From Ensifer adhaerens (lineage in GTDB: Bacteria > Pseudomonadota > Alphaproteobacteria > Rhizobiales > Rhizobiaceae), in assembly GCF_013283195.1 (NCBI RefSeq), contig NZ_JABEKT010000002.1:496001-560000 (forward strand): a stretch of 64,000 bases of DNA, read 5' to 3'. Positions 8,568 to 17,476 of this stretch are shown one piece after another. Position numbers and translations under genes: made by a program. Positions within the stretch are counted from its first letter, which is position 1. Every line of letters starts with the position of its first letter. Below the pieces are notes generated by a model. The model did no database searches and had not been told where the DNA came from. It saw only the letters and a list, made by a program, of their open reading frames with translations.

Positions 8568-10019
8568 ATGAAGAATACGGAACACGTATGGTCGATCGTC
8601 GAGGAAAAGAGCCCGGCCTTCTTCGCGCTCAGCGACCGCGTCTGGGACAGTCCCGAAACCAATTACGAAGAGTTTCAATCCGCCAGCGAGCACGCCCGCC
8701 TGCTTGAAGCCGAGGGGTTTCGCGTCGAGCGTAATGTCGCCGGCCTGCCGACTGCGGTGACGGGCGAGGCCGGCGAAGGCGGCCCGGTGATCGCGATCCT
8801 CGGTGAGTTCGACGCGCTTCCGGGCCTGAGCCAGGTCGCGGGCCTGGCCGAAGAGCGCCCGGTCGTTCCCGGAGGCAACGGCCACGGCTGCGGCCACAAT
8901 CTGCTCGGCTCCGGCTCCATGCTTGCGGCTGCCGCGGTCAAGGATTACCTCAAGGCCAATGGTCTGAAAGGGCGCGTGCGCTATTATGGCTGTCCGGCCG
9001 AAGAGGGCGGCTCGTCCAAAGGCTTCATGGTGCGGGCCGGCGCCTTCGACGATGTCGACGTCGCCATCTCCTGGCACCCGGCAGCCTTTTCCGGCGTCAA
9101 CAATCCGATCTCGCTTGCCTGCAACGAGATCAATTTCCACTTCTCCGGTCGCGCCTCCCATGCCTCGGCGACGCCGCACCTCGGTCGCAGCGCGCTTGAT
9201 GCCGTCGAGCTGATGAATGTCGGCGTCAACTACATGCGCGAGCACATGCCATCGAGCGCCCGGGTGCACTATGCCATCACCGATGCCGGCGGCAACGCAC
9301 CGAACGTGGTGCAGGCCCGCGCGACGGTGCGTTATCTCATTCGCGCTCGTTCCTTGCCGGACCTGCTCGGCCTGATCGAGCGCGTCAAGAAGATCGCTGA
9401 AGGGGCCGCGCTGATGACGGAAACGACCGTGCGCCATGAGGTCATCAGCGGGGATGCCAATCTTGTCGGCAACGGTCCGCTCGAGGCGCGGCTCCACACC
9501 TGTCTCGAGCATCTCGGGCCTGCCGCCTTCGATGCCGCCGACCTGGAGACGGCGCGAAAGTTCCAGGCCACCTATACGCCTGACGATATTTCCGCATCCT
9601 ACGCCCGCTTCGGCCTGTCGCCGCGCAAGGGGCAGCCACTGTGCGACATGATCTATCCGCTTTATGGCGGCGACGGCAGCATCGTCGGCTCCACTGACGT
9701 CGGCACCGTGAGTTGGGTCGTCCCAACGGTGCAGATGCGTGGCGCGACCTATGCGATCGGCACGCCGGGCCATTCCTGGCAGCTGGTCGCCCAAGGAAAA
9801 CTGCCGGCGGCCCACAAGGGCATGGCCCATGCGGCGAAAGCCATGGCGAGCCTTGCCATCGACCTGATGTCGGATCCCGAACTGGTGGCCGCCGCCAAGG
9901 CGGACCATCGCAGCCGGCTCGACGGAACGCCCTTCGTCAATCCGATCCCTGATGATGTCGATCCGCCTCTTCCTGTGCGCGAGGCAAGCTTCGCCGAAAA
10001 GGGAGCGCAGGCATTGTGA
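8568..10019 (+). CDS. M20-family amidohydrolase, AbgB-like
   Basis: A 483-residue zinc-dependent amidohydrolase of the M20D/AbgB group, which includes the p-aminobenzoyl-glutamate hydrolase subunit; such enzymes cleave N-acyl or amide bonds of amino acids. Metal-ligand motifs are visible: GHGCGHNLLGSG (about residue 105), CPAEEGGSSKG (about 145) and SWHPAAFSG (about 165). The dimerisation domain follows (NEINFHFSGRASHASATPHL). The ATG at 8568 is weakly served by GGGA. Its stop overlaps the next permease start by 4 bases (GTGA), so uptake and hydrolysis are coupled. The true substrate is unknown; an imported amidated or opine-like amino acid is the likely type. Confidence 0.88.
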   Translation: MKNTEHVWSIVEEKSPAFFALSDRVWDSPETNYEEFQSASEHARLLEAEGFRVERNVAGLPTAVTGEAGEGGPVIAILGEFDALPGLSQVAGLAEERPVVPGGNGHGCGHNLLGSGSMLAAAAVKDYLKANGLKGRVRYYGCPAEEGGSSKGFMVRAGAFDDVDVAISWHPAAFSGVNNPISLACNEINFHFSGRASHASATPHLGRSALDAVELMNVGVNYMREHMPSSARVHYAITDAGGNAPNVVQARATVRYLIRARSLPDLLGLIERVKKIAEGAALMTETTVRHEVISGDANLVGNGPLEARLHTCLEHLGPAAFDAADLETARKFQATYTPDDISASYARFGLSPRKGQPLCDMIYPLYGGDGSIVGSTDVGTVSWVVPTVQMRGATYAIGTPGHSWQLVAQGKLPAAHKGMAHAAKAMASLAIDLMSDPELVAAAKADHRSRLDGTPFVNPIPDDVDPPLPVREASFAEKGAQAL

Positions 10020-10735
10020 CCCAACCCGGTATCCTCGAACTCCTCAGTTTTGGCCCCGACGGCTGGGGAAACATCCTGCTTGCCGGCGCGATGATGACGA
10101 TCCTGATCGCACTGTCGGGTTACGCGACCGGTGCTGTCATCGGCGTCCTTGGCGCCTGGGCGAAAGTGAGGGGCGGGCCGGTCACGCGTCTGGTTGCAGA
10201 TGTCTACACGACGGTGCTGCGCGGCATTCCGGATCTGCTGGTCATCTATCTGCTCTATTTCGGCGGTTCCGCCGCAATCTCCGCGGTTGGGCATCTGTTC
10301 GGTGCCGAAGGCTTCATCGGCTTTCCGGGCTTCCTTGCCGGCATGCTTGCGGTCGGGATTACCTCCGGCGCACAGCATACGGAGGTTTTTCGTGGCGCGT
10401 TCAGGGCAGTGCAACCCGGAGAGATCGAGGCGGCGATTGCCTGCGGCATGCCGCGGTGGCTGCGCTTCCGGCGCATCGTTGCGCCGCTGACCCTTCGGCA
10501 CGCGCTGCCCGGCCTCGGCAATGTCTGGCAGGTGGTGCTCAAGGAGAGTGCGCTGGTCTCGATTACCGGCGTCGCGGAACTGCTCCGCCAGTCCCAGGTT
10601 GCCGCAGGCTCCACCGGCCTGCCCTTCGATTTCTACCTGATCGCCGGCGGCATCTATCTGGCGATCTCGACGGTATCGAGTGCCGTCCTGCACCGGGCCG
10701 AGCATCATTTCAGCCGCGGCGTGAGGAGAAACTGA
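10016..10735 (+). CDS. Polar amino acid/opine ABC transporter permease 1
   Basis: A 239-residue HisQ/OccQ-type permease with about five membrane spans. The EAA loop is EIEAAIACGMPRWLRFRRIV, and YTTVLRGIPDLLVIYLLYF is typical of the HisMQ family. The GTG start at 10016 overlaps the amidohydrolase stop. The 3' end shares one base with the next permease start. It forms the membrane channel together with the second permease. Confidence 0.9.
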   Translation: MTQPGILELLSFGPDGWGNILLAGAMMTILIALSGYATGAVIGVLGAWAKVRGGPVTRLVADVYTTVLRGIPDLLVIYLLYFGGSAAISAVGHLFGAEGFIGFPGFLAGMLAVGITSGAQHTEVFRGAFRAVQPGEIEAAIACGMPRWLRFRRIVAPLTLRHALPGLGNVWQVVLKESALVSITGVAELLRQSQVAAGSTGLPFDFYLIAGGIYLAISTVSSAVLHRAEHHFSRGVRRN

Positions 10736-11460
10736 TGGACTGGACCTTCCTTCAGGAGACCTTCGTCAGTCTCATTTCTGCCGTCCCGCTGACATTGCTG
10801 CTGGCGGTCAACGCGATCGCGTTCGGCGCGGTCCTGGCGGTCGGCATCGCCGTTGCCCGTTTTTCAGCCATCGCGCCGCTGCGCTGGCTGGCGCAGGCCT
10901 ATGTCTTCGTTTTCCGCGGCACGCCGCTGCTCGTCCAGCTCTTCATCATCTACTACGGCCTCAGCCAGTTTCCGGCCATTCGCCATAGTCCGCTCTGGCC
11001 GATCCTCAGGGAGCCCTACTGGTGTGCAGTGCTGGCGCTTGCGCTCAACACCGCCGCCTATGCCAGCGAGATCGTCCGCGGCGGTCTGCTTTCGGTTCCT
11101 TTCGGACAAATCGAAGCGGCCAGGGCATGCGGCATGTCACGTTTCATGATCTTCCGGCGCATCACGCTGCCCCTCGGCGTCCGGCAGGCGCTGCCCGGCT
11201 ACGGCAACGAGATGATCTCGATGGTCAAGGCGACGTCGCTGGCATCGATCATCACGCTCATGGAAGTGACGGGCGTTGCGGCGCGCATCATCTCCGAGAG
11301 CTACCGCGCGATCGAAGTCTTCGTCGTCGCCGGCGCCATCTATCTCACCATCAACTTCCTGCTCACCCGCCTGGTGCAGCTCGTCGAGTTCCGGCTGAGC
11401 CCACACCTCAGGCAGCCGGTCGCGGTGTTGCCCGCCATCATCGAAGGAGAAGCGCATTGA
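10735..11460 (+). CDS. Polar amino acid/opine ABC transporter permease 2
   Basis: A 241-residue HisM/OccM-type permease: [19 protein letters not shown] and the EAA loop [20 protein letters not shown] are the family signatures, with about five membrane spans. The ATG at 10735 overlaps the preceding TGA by one base and has GAGGAGAA just upstream. The gene end overlaps the ATPase TTG start by 4 bases. Confidence 0.92.
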   Translation: MDWTFLQETFVSLISAVPLTLLLAVNAIAFGAVLAVGIAVARFSAIAPLRWLAQAYVFVFRGTPLLVQLFIIYYGLSQFPAIRHSPLWPILREPYWCAVLALALNTAAYASEIVRGGLLSVPFGQIEAARACGMSRFMIFRRITLPLGVRQALPGYGNEMISMVKATSLASIITLMEVTGVAARIISESYRAIEVFVVAGAIYLTINFLLTRLVQLVEFRLSPHLRQPVAVLPAIIEGEAH

Positions 11461-12239
11461 GTTCGCCCGCGTCGTCCGTTGCGCCCGTCGCCATCAGCGT
11501 TCGGGACATCCACAAGAGTTTCGGCCCGATCGAAGTCCTGAAGGGCATTTCGCTCGACGCACGCGAAGGCGAGGTCGTCTCCATTCTCGGCTCGTCCGGC
11601 TCGGGCAAGTCGACCCTGCTTCGCTGCATCAACATGCTCGAAACGCCCGATCGTGGCGCGGTCACGGTTGCAGGCGAGACCATCGAGATGCTTGCTGCCG
11701 GCAACGGCAAGAGCCGCCCGCGGGATCGCGCCCAGGTGGATCGCATCCGCTCGCGCCTCGGCATGGTGTTCCAGAGCTTCAATCTCTGGTCCCACAAGAC
11801 GGTGCTGGAAAACGTCATCGAGGCCCCGATCCACGTGCAGAAGCGCCCGCGCGCCGAATGCATCGAGGAGGCTGAAGCGCTTCTTGCCAAGGTCGGGATC
11901 GCAGCCAAGCGCAATCACTACCCGGCGCATCTTTCCGGCGGCCAGCAGCAGCGGGCGGCGATCGCCCGGGCGCTCGCCATGCGCCCGGCGGTGATGCTGT
12001 TCGACGAGCCGACATCGGCACTCGATCCCGAACTCGTCGGTGAGGTGCTGCGCGTGATGCGCGCGCTCGCCGAAGAGGGGCGCACGATGCTGGTCGTCAC
12101 CCACGAGATGGGCTTTGCGCGCGATGTCTCGAGCCGGGTCATCTTTCTTCACCAGGGTCAGATCGAGGAAGACGGTCGACCAGACGAGGTATTTGGCAAC
12201 GCCAAATCCGAACGCTTCCGGCGGTTCATCAAGGCGTGA
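11457..12239 (+). CDS. Polar amino acid/opine ABC transporter ATPase, HisP-like
   Basis: A 260-residue ABC ATPase of the HisP/GlnQ/OccP group. Walker [10 protein letters not shown] (about residue 45), Q-loop [10 protein letters not shown], signature LSGGQQQR, Walker [12 protein letters not shown] and H-loop VVTHEMGFA are all intact. The insertion between the first strands ([18 protein letters not shown]) is typical of HisP/OccP. The start is a TTG at 11457 (TTGA overlap with the preceding stop) with AGGAG 7 bases upstream; there is no suitable ATG before conserved sequence begins. Confidence 0.92.
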   Translation: MSSPASSVAPVAISVRDIHKSFGPIEVLKGISLDAREGEVVSILGSSGSGKSTLLRCINMLETPDRGAVTVAGETIEMLAAGNGKSRPRDRAQVDRIRSRLGMVFQSFNLWSHKTVLENVIEAPIHVQKRPRAECIEEAEALLAKVGIAAKRNHYPAHLSGGQQQRAAIARALAMRPAVMLFDEPTSALDPELVGEVLRVMRALAEEGRTMLVVTHEMGFARDVSSRVIFLHQGQIEEDGRPDEVFGNAKSERFRRFIKA

Positions 12240-12277
12240 ACCGGCGGCCTTAACCACTCAAAAAAGGGGAACTACCA

Positions 12278-13135
12278 ATGAACTACACGAAATCGGCAAT
12301 GAAGGCATTGTGCATCGCGACGATGATGTTTTCGGCCACCGGCGTGCATGCGGAAAACAAGACGTGGACGCGCGTGTCGATCGCAACCGAAGGCGGGTTC
12401 AAGCCTTACAACTTCACAAAGCCCGACGGCACGCTCGACGGCTATGAGATCGAGCTCAGCAAATATCTCTGCGCCCATATGAAGGTGGAATGCGAGATCA
12501 ACGTCCAGAACTTCGACGGCATGATCCCGGCGCTGAACGCCGGCAAGTTCGACGCGATTATTTCCGGCATGTCGGCGACCGCCAAGCGCGAACAGGTCAT
12601 CGACTTCAGCGACTCCTACGGTTCGACGGGCCAGGCATTTGCTACCTCGAAGTCGGGCCCGCTCGCGGCGCTGCCTGAAAAGGGCGTCGTGTTTTCGCTC
12701 GCATCGAACGAGGCAGGCGCTGTCGCCGAGATCGAGAAGCTGAAGCCGTTGCTCGAAGGCAAGACGATCGGCGTCCAGATCGCCTCGACCGGTGCCGCCT
12801 TCGTCGACAAGTATCTGAAGGGCGTGGTCGAGGTGCGCGAGTACAAGACCACCGAAGAACACGACCTTGATCTGGCTGCCGGCCGCGTCGATCTGGTCAT
12901 GGCCTCGATGGCCTATCTGACGACCGCTTCCGAAAAGCCCGGAAACGAGGACATGACCACGACCGGCCCCCGCTTCCAGGGCGGCTTTCTCGGTCGTGGC
13001 AGTTCGGTTGGCCTGCGCAAGACCGATCCGGAACTGAAGGCACTGTTCAACGCGGCGATCGCAGCCGCCAAAGCGGATGGAACGATCAAGACGCTTTCAG
13101 AAAAGTGGTTCGGCTTCGACGTCACGCCGCGATAG
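12278..13135 (+). CDS. Periplasmic amino acid/opine-binding protein
   Basis: A 285-residue SBP_bac_3 protein. The signal peptide (about 25 residues) ends at GVHA before ENKTWTRV. Ligand-pocket landmarks are GGFKPYNFTKPDGTLDGYEI, FDGMIPALNAGKFDAIISGM and SATAKREQVIDFSDSY. The C-terminal FQGGFLGRGSSVGLRKTDPE resembles octopine/nopaline and lysine/arginine/ornithine binding proteins. AGGGGAA precedes the ATG. It ends the operon that begins with the amidohydrolase, and supplies the solute that the hydrolase acts on. The exact ligand cannot be read from sequence. Confidence 0.9.
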   Translation: MNYTKSAMKALCIATMMFSATGVHAENKTWTRVSIATEGGFKPYNFTKPDGTLDGYEIELSKYLCAHMKVECEINVQNFDGMIPALNAGKFDAIISGMSATAKREQVIDFSDSYGSTGQAFATSKSGPLAALPEKGVVFSLASNEAGAVAEIEKLKPLLEGKTIGVQIASTGAAFVDKYLKGVVEVREYKTTEEHDLDLAAGRVDLVMASMAYLTTASEKPGNEDMTTTGPRFQGGFLGRGSSVGLRKTDPELKALFNAAIAAAKADGTIKTLSEKWFGFDVTPR

Positions 13136-13175
13136 GTTAAGCATCTCGATCAGACACAGCTGATTGCTTTTTCAC

Positions 13176-13209
13176 CGGACGCCGTCGCGCACGATCGCGG
13201 CGGCGTCCG
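13176..13209. terminator. Convergent stem-loop
   Basis: CGGACGCCG (13176-13184) pairs with CGGCGTCCG (13201-13209) across a 16-base loop that can itself pair in part. It lies between the binding-protein gene and the convergent siderophore-binding gene and probably ends transcripts from one or both sides. Confidence 0.5.
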
Positions 13210-13285
13210 ACTTGCCTGACGGGCGAAAAACTGTGCCTTCGCCCCTGATCTGCCAAGCGTATAGACCCGGCCGGACCCGCGTCGA

Positions 13286-14164
13286 TCAGGCCTGCATTTT
13301 CGCAATCGCATTGGTCGCCAGTCCGAGCAGCGACGCGGGGCCGCCGAATGGCCAGCTTGGCAGGCCCACTGGAACCATGCCTCCCGACGCGACCACCGGA
13401 AGCATCGGCCACAGCGCGCTATTTTCCAATTCTACCGGCGCTTCGTCGGCAAGCAGGATAAGTTTGGATTTTCCATCGAGCGCAGCGAGGCCCTCGAGCC
13501 CGATGGTGCTGAACCCGAACGGTTCGGCCGGCAGATCGAGGGCCGCGGCAAAGCCGGCCCGGACGAACATCTGCATCACCGCCGAGTTCGATGTGAAAAT
13601 GCGCAGGCGCGGCACGCCCGGCAGCGGTTGGGCAATCAGCACTGGCTGGCCGCCAAGCTTGCTATCGGTGATATTGGCCGCGATGTCGGCAAGCTTCCTG
13701 TCGAAATCCGCAAGCAGCCCGTTGGCCGCTTCGCTGCGGCCGAGCGCTTCGCCTGCAGCTTTGGTTGCGGTGTAGACTGCGGCCAGCAGGTCACCGTCTT
13801 GCGGTTGGTCATCGAGGAGCCGCGTCGGGGCGATTTCCGAAAGCTGCTGTTCGAGCGCCCGGTGTCGCAGGGCGGAAGACAGAATGAGGTCCGGCCGAAG
13901 ACGGTTCAGAGCCTCCATGCTCGGTTGCTGGCGCCCGCCGACATCAATCGCATCGACAAGCCCGTCGTTTTCGATCGACACCCAGCGTCGATAGCCGTCG
14001 AGATCGGCCACGCCGACGGGACGTTCGCCGAGCAGCAGGGCGATCTCGGTTGCCAGCCATTCGAGCGTGACGAGCCTGCGCGGCTCGCCGGCATGAAGGC
14101 GCGGTGCGGCCAGAAGCGACAGGGCGCCGAAAACGAAACCCCGTCGTGTCTGACTGATTACCAT
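13286..14164 (-). CDS. fhuD: Iron-siderophore periplasmic binding protein, FhuD-like
   Basis: A 292-residue class III (FhuD/BtuF) binding protein. It starts with a twin-arginine-like leader (SQTRRGFVFGALSLLAAP) ending near residue 25. The core has VTLEWLATEIALLLGERPVGVADLDGY-type strands, with MEALNRLRPDLILSS and SPLLxx-like helices seen in FhuD. It would take a ferric hydroxamate-type chelate from the outer-membrane receptor to the FhuB permease. The ATG at 14164 overlaps the receptor stop by 7 bases, so the two are translationally coupled. Ligand identity (ferrichrome or another siderophore) is open. Confidence 0.85.
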   Translation of the reverse strand: MVISQTRRGFVFGALSLLAAPRLHAGEPRRLVTLEWLATEIALLLGERPVGVADLDGYRRWVSIENDGLVDAIDVGGRQQPSMEALNRLRPDLILSSALRHRALEQQLSEIAPTRLLDDQPQDGDLLAAVYTATKAAGEALGRSEAANGLLADFDRKLADIAANITDSKLGGQPVLIAQPLPGVPRLRIFTSNSAVMQMFVRAGFAAALDLPAEPFGFSTIGLEGLAALDGKSKLILLADEAPVELENSALWPMLPVVASGGMVPVGLPSWPFGGPASLLGLATNAIAKMQA

Positions 14165-16383
14165 TTGATGCTCGCGGTGGCGACGACGGACCGGCCCTGG
14201 CCGTAGTAGCACTGAGTGGTGGTGTTGCAGCCGGCGACATAGGTCTTGTCGCCGAGGTTGTAGCCGTTGAGCTGCAGGCGATAGCGATCGTGTTCGTAGC
14301 GAACGAAAGCATCGACGAGCGTGTACCCCGGGACGAAGAACGTGTTGGTGGTGTCGCCGGCAGTCTTGCCGATGTGGCGCACGCCGCCGCCGATCACCAG
14401 TTCGCCTTCCCAGGCGTCCGGCAGGGGCATGTCGTAGCTGACGAACAGCGACTGCTGCTGCTTGGGAACGGTATAGGGCATCTTTCCGATCTGCGACGCG
14501 GTCTGGCTTTCCGTGACTTCCGGATCCTGGAAGCTGGCGGCCGCTGTCAGGTTGAGGCCATCCCAAAGGCTGGCATTGGCTTCGATCTCGACGCCGCGCA
14601 CCCGGACTTCATCGGTTTGATAATAGACGGTGGCGATACGGTTGACCACATTCTGCTGCGTCGCCTCGAAGGCCGACAGCGTCACGTCGAAGTCTGCTTC
14701 GTCAGGCGCATACTTGACGCCCACTTCCTTGAGCGTGCCGGTCGTCGGCTTCAGCGGCGTATTGGCCAGCGTCAGCACCGGCAGGAACGAGGTCGAATAG
14801 AGCGCGTAGGGCACGACGCCGTTGTCGAAGACATAGGCCGCGCCGACGCGGCCTGTAAACTGGCTCGGATCCTGTGTGTATGGCGTCGTCACGCCGGTTG
14901 CCAGCGCCTTGGACTGAGAGCTGATGTTGACGAAATCCTGGCGCCCGCCGGCGGTGAGCCGCAGTCCACCCAGTTCGATCTGGTCCTGGACATAAATGCC
15001 GACCTGTCGCTGGATCTGGTCGAGGCGGGTCGTAAGCGCCGCGGGCGTGAACGGCTGGTCGTAGGTCGGATCGAACAGATCCTGAGTCGGGCCGACCTTG
15101 GAGCCGGTGTTGTTGATCAGGCGCTGCCATTGAAAGTCGACGCCGGCCAGCATCGTGTGTTGCATCGGGCCGGTATCGAATTTGTACTCGAGGTTGGTGT
15201 CGAGCGCATAGGCGTCGAGCACCGGCTGCGCATTGTAGATGGTGCGCGTGATGGTCCGGTCGTCGGGGAGCAGGCCGCTGGTAAACAGGTTCTGATAGTT
15301 TGCGTCGAGACGGGAGTAGCGGAAGTTCTGTCGCAGCGTCAGGTCGTCGCTGAGCGCCTGTTCCAGGCGATAGCCGACATAGGCCGTTTCCTTCTCATAG
15401 GTGTCATAGCGCGGGTCGCCGTCGGTGAAGTTCCGTGGGATCGCCATTCCCAGGCTATTGGGCAGTACGCTGCCGCGCGCCGGGATGATCGCGCCAGCCT
15501 GGCCGGCGTCGTCCTTCATGTAGGCGCCGTAGACGGTGAGGCTCGTATCCTCGTCCGGCGTCCAGGAGATCGTCGGGCTGATGGCGAAACGGTCGTTCTT
15601 GCCGAGCTTGATGCCCGTTTCGCTGTCACGGTAGATGCCCATAAGGCGATAGGCGAGATCGCCGTCCTTGCCGAGCGGGCCGGTGAGGTCGAAGCCGGTT
15701 TCCTTCTGGCTGAAGCTGCCGTAGCGCGCGTAGACTTCGCCGCTTGCTTCGTCGGACGGGTCCTTGCTGATCATGTTGACGACGCCGCCGACATTGGTCT
15801 GGCCGAACAGAGCCGAGCTCGGGCCGCGAAGGACTTCGACGCGGTTGAGGAAATATGGCTCGACGCGGAAGCCGGCATAGCCGCCTGTCTGGTTGGCGAT
15901 CTGCGGGATGCGCAGGCCGTCGAGATAAAGATCGGCCGGGAAGCCGCGCACGGTGAAGTAGTCGGAGCGCGTGTCGTTGCCGTAGCGCTGGCCGTTGACG
16001 TTGGCGCTATAGACCAGGCTGTCGGCGACGGATTGCACTGCACGATCCGTCATGCTGGCCCGCGTGATAACCGATATGGATTGCGGCGTCTCGGCGACCG
16101 GTGTCGGCGTCTTGGTGGCCGATGCGCTGTCCTTGGCAACATAGCCTTCGCCGGGCGAGCGCGAGGTCTTCGTCGAGGCGCGGCTGCCGTCGACCGTGAT
16201 CGTCTCCAGCTTTGTCGCCGGCTGGCCATCTTGCGCATGGGCGAGTGGCATCTGCGACAGAATTGCGAAACCGGCGACACTGGAAATCAGCAGGCCATGG
16301 GTCTTCGAGCGGGCTTTTTGCGCGGAACGCATCGGCAGGTCGCCGTTGGAGGAGCGCGCGGAACTCGAATGCCTGTGTACCAT
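14158..16383 (-). CDS. TonB-dependent siderophore receptor
   Basis: A 741-residue outer-membrane receptor of the FhuA-like siderophore class. A long leader ends at PLAHA before QDGQPATKLETITVDG (TonB box region). The plug domain has PQSISVITRASM, RGFPADLYLDGLRIP and VEVLRGPSSALFGQTNVGG. A 22-strand barrel follows and ends in the terminal aromatic of ASIKW. The ATG at 16383 has AGGA 9 bases upstream; the TTG at 16389 is too close to that site. Transcribed divergently from the AraC gene and coupled to fhuD. Iron regulation is suggested by a RirA-like site upstream. The receptor could serve an external hydroxamate or the petrobactin-like product made from the locus at 36-43 kb; sequence alone does not decide. 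Confidence 0.92.
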   Translation of the reverse strand: MVHRHSSSARSSNGDLPMRSAQKARSKTHGLLISSVAGFAILSQMPLAHAQDGQPATKLETITVDGSRASTKTSRSPGEGYVAKDSASATKTPTPVAETPQSISVITRASMTDRAVQSVADSLVYSANVNGQRYGNDTRSDYFTVRGFPADLYLDGLRIPQIANQTGGYAGFRVEPYFLNRVEVLRGPSSALFGQTNVGGVVNMISKDPSDEASGEVYARYGSFSQKETGFDLTGPLGKDGDLAYRLMGIYRDSETGIKLGKNDRFAISPTISWTPDEDTSLTVYGAYMKDDAGQAGAIIPARGSVLPNSLGMAIPRNFTDGDPRYDTYEKETAYVGYRLEQALSDDLTLRQNFRYSRLDANYQNLFTSGLLPDDRTITRTIYNAQPVLDAYALDTNLEYKFDTGPMQHTMLAGVDFQWQRLINNTGSKVGPTQDLFDPTYDQPFTPAALTTRLDQIQRQVGIYVQDQIELGGLRLTAGGRQDFVNISSQSKALATGVTTPYTQDPSQFTGRVGAAYVFDNGVVPYALYSTSFLPVLTLANTPLKPTTGTLKEVGVKYAPDEADFDVTLSAFEATQQNVVNRIATVYYQTDEVRVRGVEIEANASLWDGLNLTAAASFQDPEVTESQTASQIGKMPYTVPKQQQSLFVSYDMPLPDAWEGELVIGGGVRHIGKTAGDTTNTFFVPGYTLVDAFVRYEHDRYRLQLNGYNLGDKTYVAGCNTTTQCYYGQGRSVVATASIKW

Positions 16384-16495
16384 TGCCAATTTTCCTGACC
16401 TTGCATGTCCAGAGCGGCGGACCCGCCTGCGGGTGCAGAAAGGTCGGTGCCTGTCGTCTTCTTGCGGGTCTGTCGAACCGCTTACGGCGACTAAC

Positions 16496-16512
16496 TAGAC
16501 TTTTGTAGTCAA
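16496..16512. promoter_or_regulatory. RirA-like iron-responsive site
   Basis: TAGACTTTTGTAGTCAA contains AGA-N9-TCA (TGA-N9-TCT on the receptor strand), one base off the rhizobial iron-responsive operator core TGA-N9-TCA that I recall for RirA. It lies 113 bases upstream of the receptor start. This fits repression of siderophore uptake when iron is plentiful; judged by eye. Confidence 0.45.
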
Positions 16513-16537
16513 CATTGTCAGGTCAAAAACGATCGCG

Positions 16538-16560
16538 ATCGGGCCAATATATGGCCCGAT
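16538..16560. promoter_or_regulatory. Inverted repeat, candidate AraC operator
   Basis: Perfect 9-bp arms ATCGGGCCA (16538-16546) and TGGCCCGAT (16552-16560) around ATATA. Similar half-sites recur twice closer to the AraC gene. Repeated half-sites between a receptor operon and its divergent AraC gene are typical of a siderophore-responsive activator. Confidence 0.5.
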
Positions 16561-16729
16561 GAAGTGCGAAGTAATTGAATAAGGGAAATGGGCCAAATAT
16601 CGCTTTGAAAATACCCGGTGCCGTGTCTATTGCTCACCGAAATATGGGCCGGAAGAGCAATCCCGCCGGGCATGAGCGAGAGGCGCAACGCAAGGTAGCG
16701 CTCAGCGGATAGCAATTGATGAGGACGAA

Positions 16730-17476
16730 GTGAAGCGCCCGCAGCAAGCCATCGATCTTCAGACGGTTCCGCGGCCCGTTGCGGCGATGACACGTCTCTA
16801 CGAGACGAGTGTCGATTTCGGCTGGCACAGCCACCGGCGCGGGCAATTGCTGCAGAGTGTCGAAGGCTTCATGACGGCGCGAACGCTGGATGCATCGTTC
16901 ATCGTGCCGAGCGGGCATGGCCTGCTGATCGCACCGAACCTGCCGCATGCGGTTACCAGTCATGGCCGGGTAAGGATGCAGTCGCTTTACATCGAGCCGG
17001 TGACCGATCCGGTGCTCGGCTGGGAGCCCGTCCGGGTCATTCCCACCTCGCCGTTGCTGTCGGCGACCGTTTCGGCCCTGCTTGAAGAGCCCGTGCTCTA
17101 TGACGAGGATGGCCGGGGCGGGCATCTCGTCGCCTTGATCCTGCAGGAAATCACACGCGCCAAGGAAGGTCCCTTCGCCCTGCCGATGCCGCAGGACAAG
17201 CGGTTGCAGAAACTCTGCATGGATCTCTCCGACAGGCCGTCCATCGATCTCGATATCGACAGCTGGTCCGACATGCTGGGCATGAGCCGGCGCACGATGA
17301 CCCGCAAATTCAGGATGCAGACCGGCATGAGCTTTGCCGAGTGGCGGCGGCGTCTGCGCATCGCCCATGTCATGCGGCGTCGTGCCGAAGGCGCACGGCT
17401 GGAGGAGGCGGCTGTTGACGTCGGATATCGCTCCGTTTCGGCCCTGCGCAATGCACTGCGCGAGGTGCTGTCGTGA
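16730..17476 (+). CDS. AraC-family regulator of siderophore uptake
   Basis: A 248-residue regulator with an N-terminal cupin-like sensor (VDFGWHSHRRGQLLQSVEGF, then LIAPNLPHAV) and a C-terminal double HTH (WSDMLGMSRRTMTRKFRMQTGMSFAEWRRRLRI, VDVGYRSVSALRNALREV). The cupin type resembles YdeC/NimR-like proteins. The C-terminus stops right after the second recognition helix, about a dozen residues short of the usual P-x-x-Y/F tail. The GTG at 16730 follows GAGGA. The stop overlaps the ATPase GTG by 4 bases, so the regulator is part of the uptake operon, which suggests it senses the imported siderophore. Confidence 0.85.
   Translation: MKRPQQAIDLQTVPRPVAAMTRLYETSVDFGWHSHRRGQLLQSVEGFMTARTLDASFIVPSGHGLLIAPNLPHAVTSHGRVRMQSLYIEPVTDPVLGWEPVRVIPTSPLLSATVSALLEEPVLYDEDGRGGHLVALILQEITRAKEGPFALPMPQDKRLQKLCMDLSDRPSIDLDIDSWSDMLGMSRRTMTRKFRMQTGMSFAEWRRRLRIAHVMRRRAEGARLEEAAVDVGYRSVSALRNALREVLS

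Larger units (their letters stand above)
16384..16729. promoter_or_regulatory. Divergent siderophore control region
   Basis: This 346-base gap between the receptor and the AraC gene holds no gene. It contains the RirA-like site at 16496-16512, the inverted repeat at 16538-16560, and further copies of a GGGCCA(A)ATAT-like element at 16590-16600 and, reversed, 16642-16650. The middle is AT-rich compared with its surroundings, as expected for two back-to-back promoters. Confidence 0.55.

Noticed and set aside
14290-16398. 702-codon open frame on the plus strand, antisense to the receptor gene
   Set aside because: It is a shadow of the receptor gene in high-GC DNA. The translation lacks any domain, while the minus strand has a full receptor with leader, plug and terminal aromatic.
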